From Vishniacozyma victoriae (taxonomy: Eukaryota > Basidiomycota > Tremellomycetes > Tremellales > Bulleribasidiaceae): DNA of 64,000 nt. Both the position numbers and the translations under genes were made by a program. The stretch spans positions 248,001 to 312,000 of the forward strand of contig JADPYG010000002.1 in NCBI GenBank assembly GCA_017654735.1. The letters are read 5' to 3'. The number at the start of each line of letters is the position of its first letter. The first letter of the stretch is position 1. The notes beneath the pieces are model-generated. The model did no database searches. It was not told the origin of the DNA and worked only from the letters and a program-made list of their open reading frames with translations. Positions 61,741-64,000 of the stretch are shown in pieces.

Positions 61741-64000
<2,260 letters not shown>

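Overview
The window is nuclear DNA from a basidiomycete yeast, most likely a tremellomycete of the Cryptococcus/Kwoniella kind. Nearly every gene is cut by many 40-70 nt introns that end in a short branch-to-acceptor signal of the form ctgat/ctaa...ag. Genes lie on both strands with intergenic gaps of 30-850 bp. The proteins are fungal families such as Zn2Cys6 regulators, Dal5-type MFS transporters, flavocytochrome b2, Rix7 and Cdc4. I saw no transposon, CRISPR array, rRNA or convincing tRNA. Coding spans below run from start to stop codon and include introns. Starts, stops and key splice junctions were worked out by hand translation.

Left half (1-38.4 kb), mostly housekeeping genes: a TRK potassium transporter cut by the left edge; a Zn2Cys6 regulator; SKP1, divergent from a 6-phosphofructo-2-kinase that has lost its phosphatase histidine; tubulin cofactor C; an unknown four-span membrane protein; L-2-hydroxyglutarate dehydrogenase; CDC4, giving two SCF ubiquitin-ligase parts in one window; a Sec7-PH Arf exchange factor; a hotdog thioesterase; a type II glycosyltransferase; the biotin subunit of methylcrotonyl-CoA carboxylase; mitochondrial uS15; YIF1; a Nop13-like RNA-binding protein; and a mitochondrial carrier of the NAD+/pyrimidine-nucleotide type.

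Middle (38.9-54.9 kb): eight adjacent genes look like an undescribed catabolic cluster for hydroxy-, sugar- or aldaric acids. They encode a Dal5/anion-cation-symporter MFS transporter, an extended-SDR sugar dehydrogenase/epimerase (divergent from the transporter), a DHDPS-superfamily aldolase/dehydratase, a Zn2Cys6 regulator, a tartrate/D-malate dehydrogenase, a flavocytochrome b2-type L-2-hydroxyacid dehydrogenase divergent from an NAD-type D-2-hydroxyacid dehydrogenase, and a second Zn2Cys6 regulator. A transporter plus tartrate dehydrogenase plus hydroxypyruvate-reductase-like enzyme recalls the bacterial ttu tartrate operon. The L/D dehydrogenase pair recalls the Rhodotorula mandelate enzymes. 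The promoters here hold operator-like CGG/CCG repeats, including three TCCGCC boxes spaced exactly 19 bp apart. The function is inferred, not shown.

Right end (55-64 kb): two tandem BTB/POZ-like paralogues plus a third copy without its N-terminal half; an APH-fold kinase-like protein with an N-terminal Cys/His zinc-binding motif and an 18-nt microexon; and the ribosome-biogenesis AAA ATPase Rix7/NVL, whose N-terminus lies beyond the right edge.
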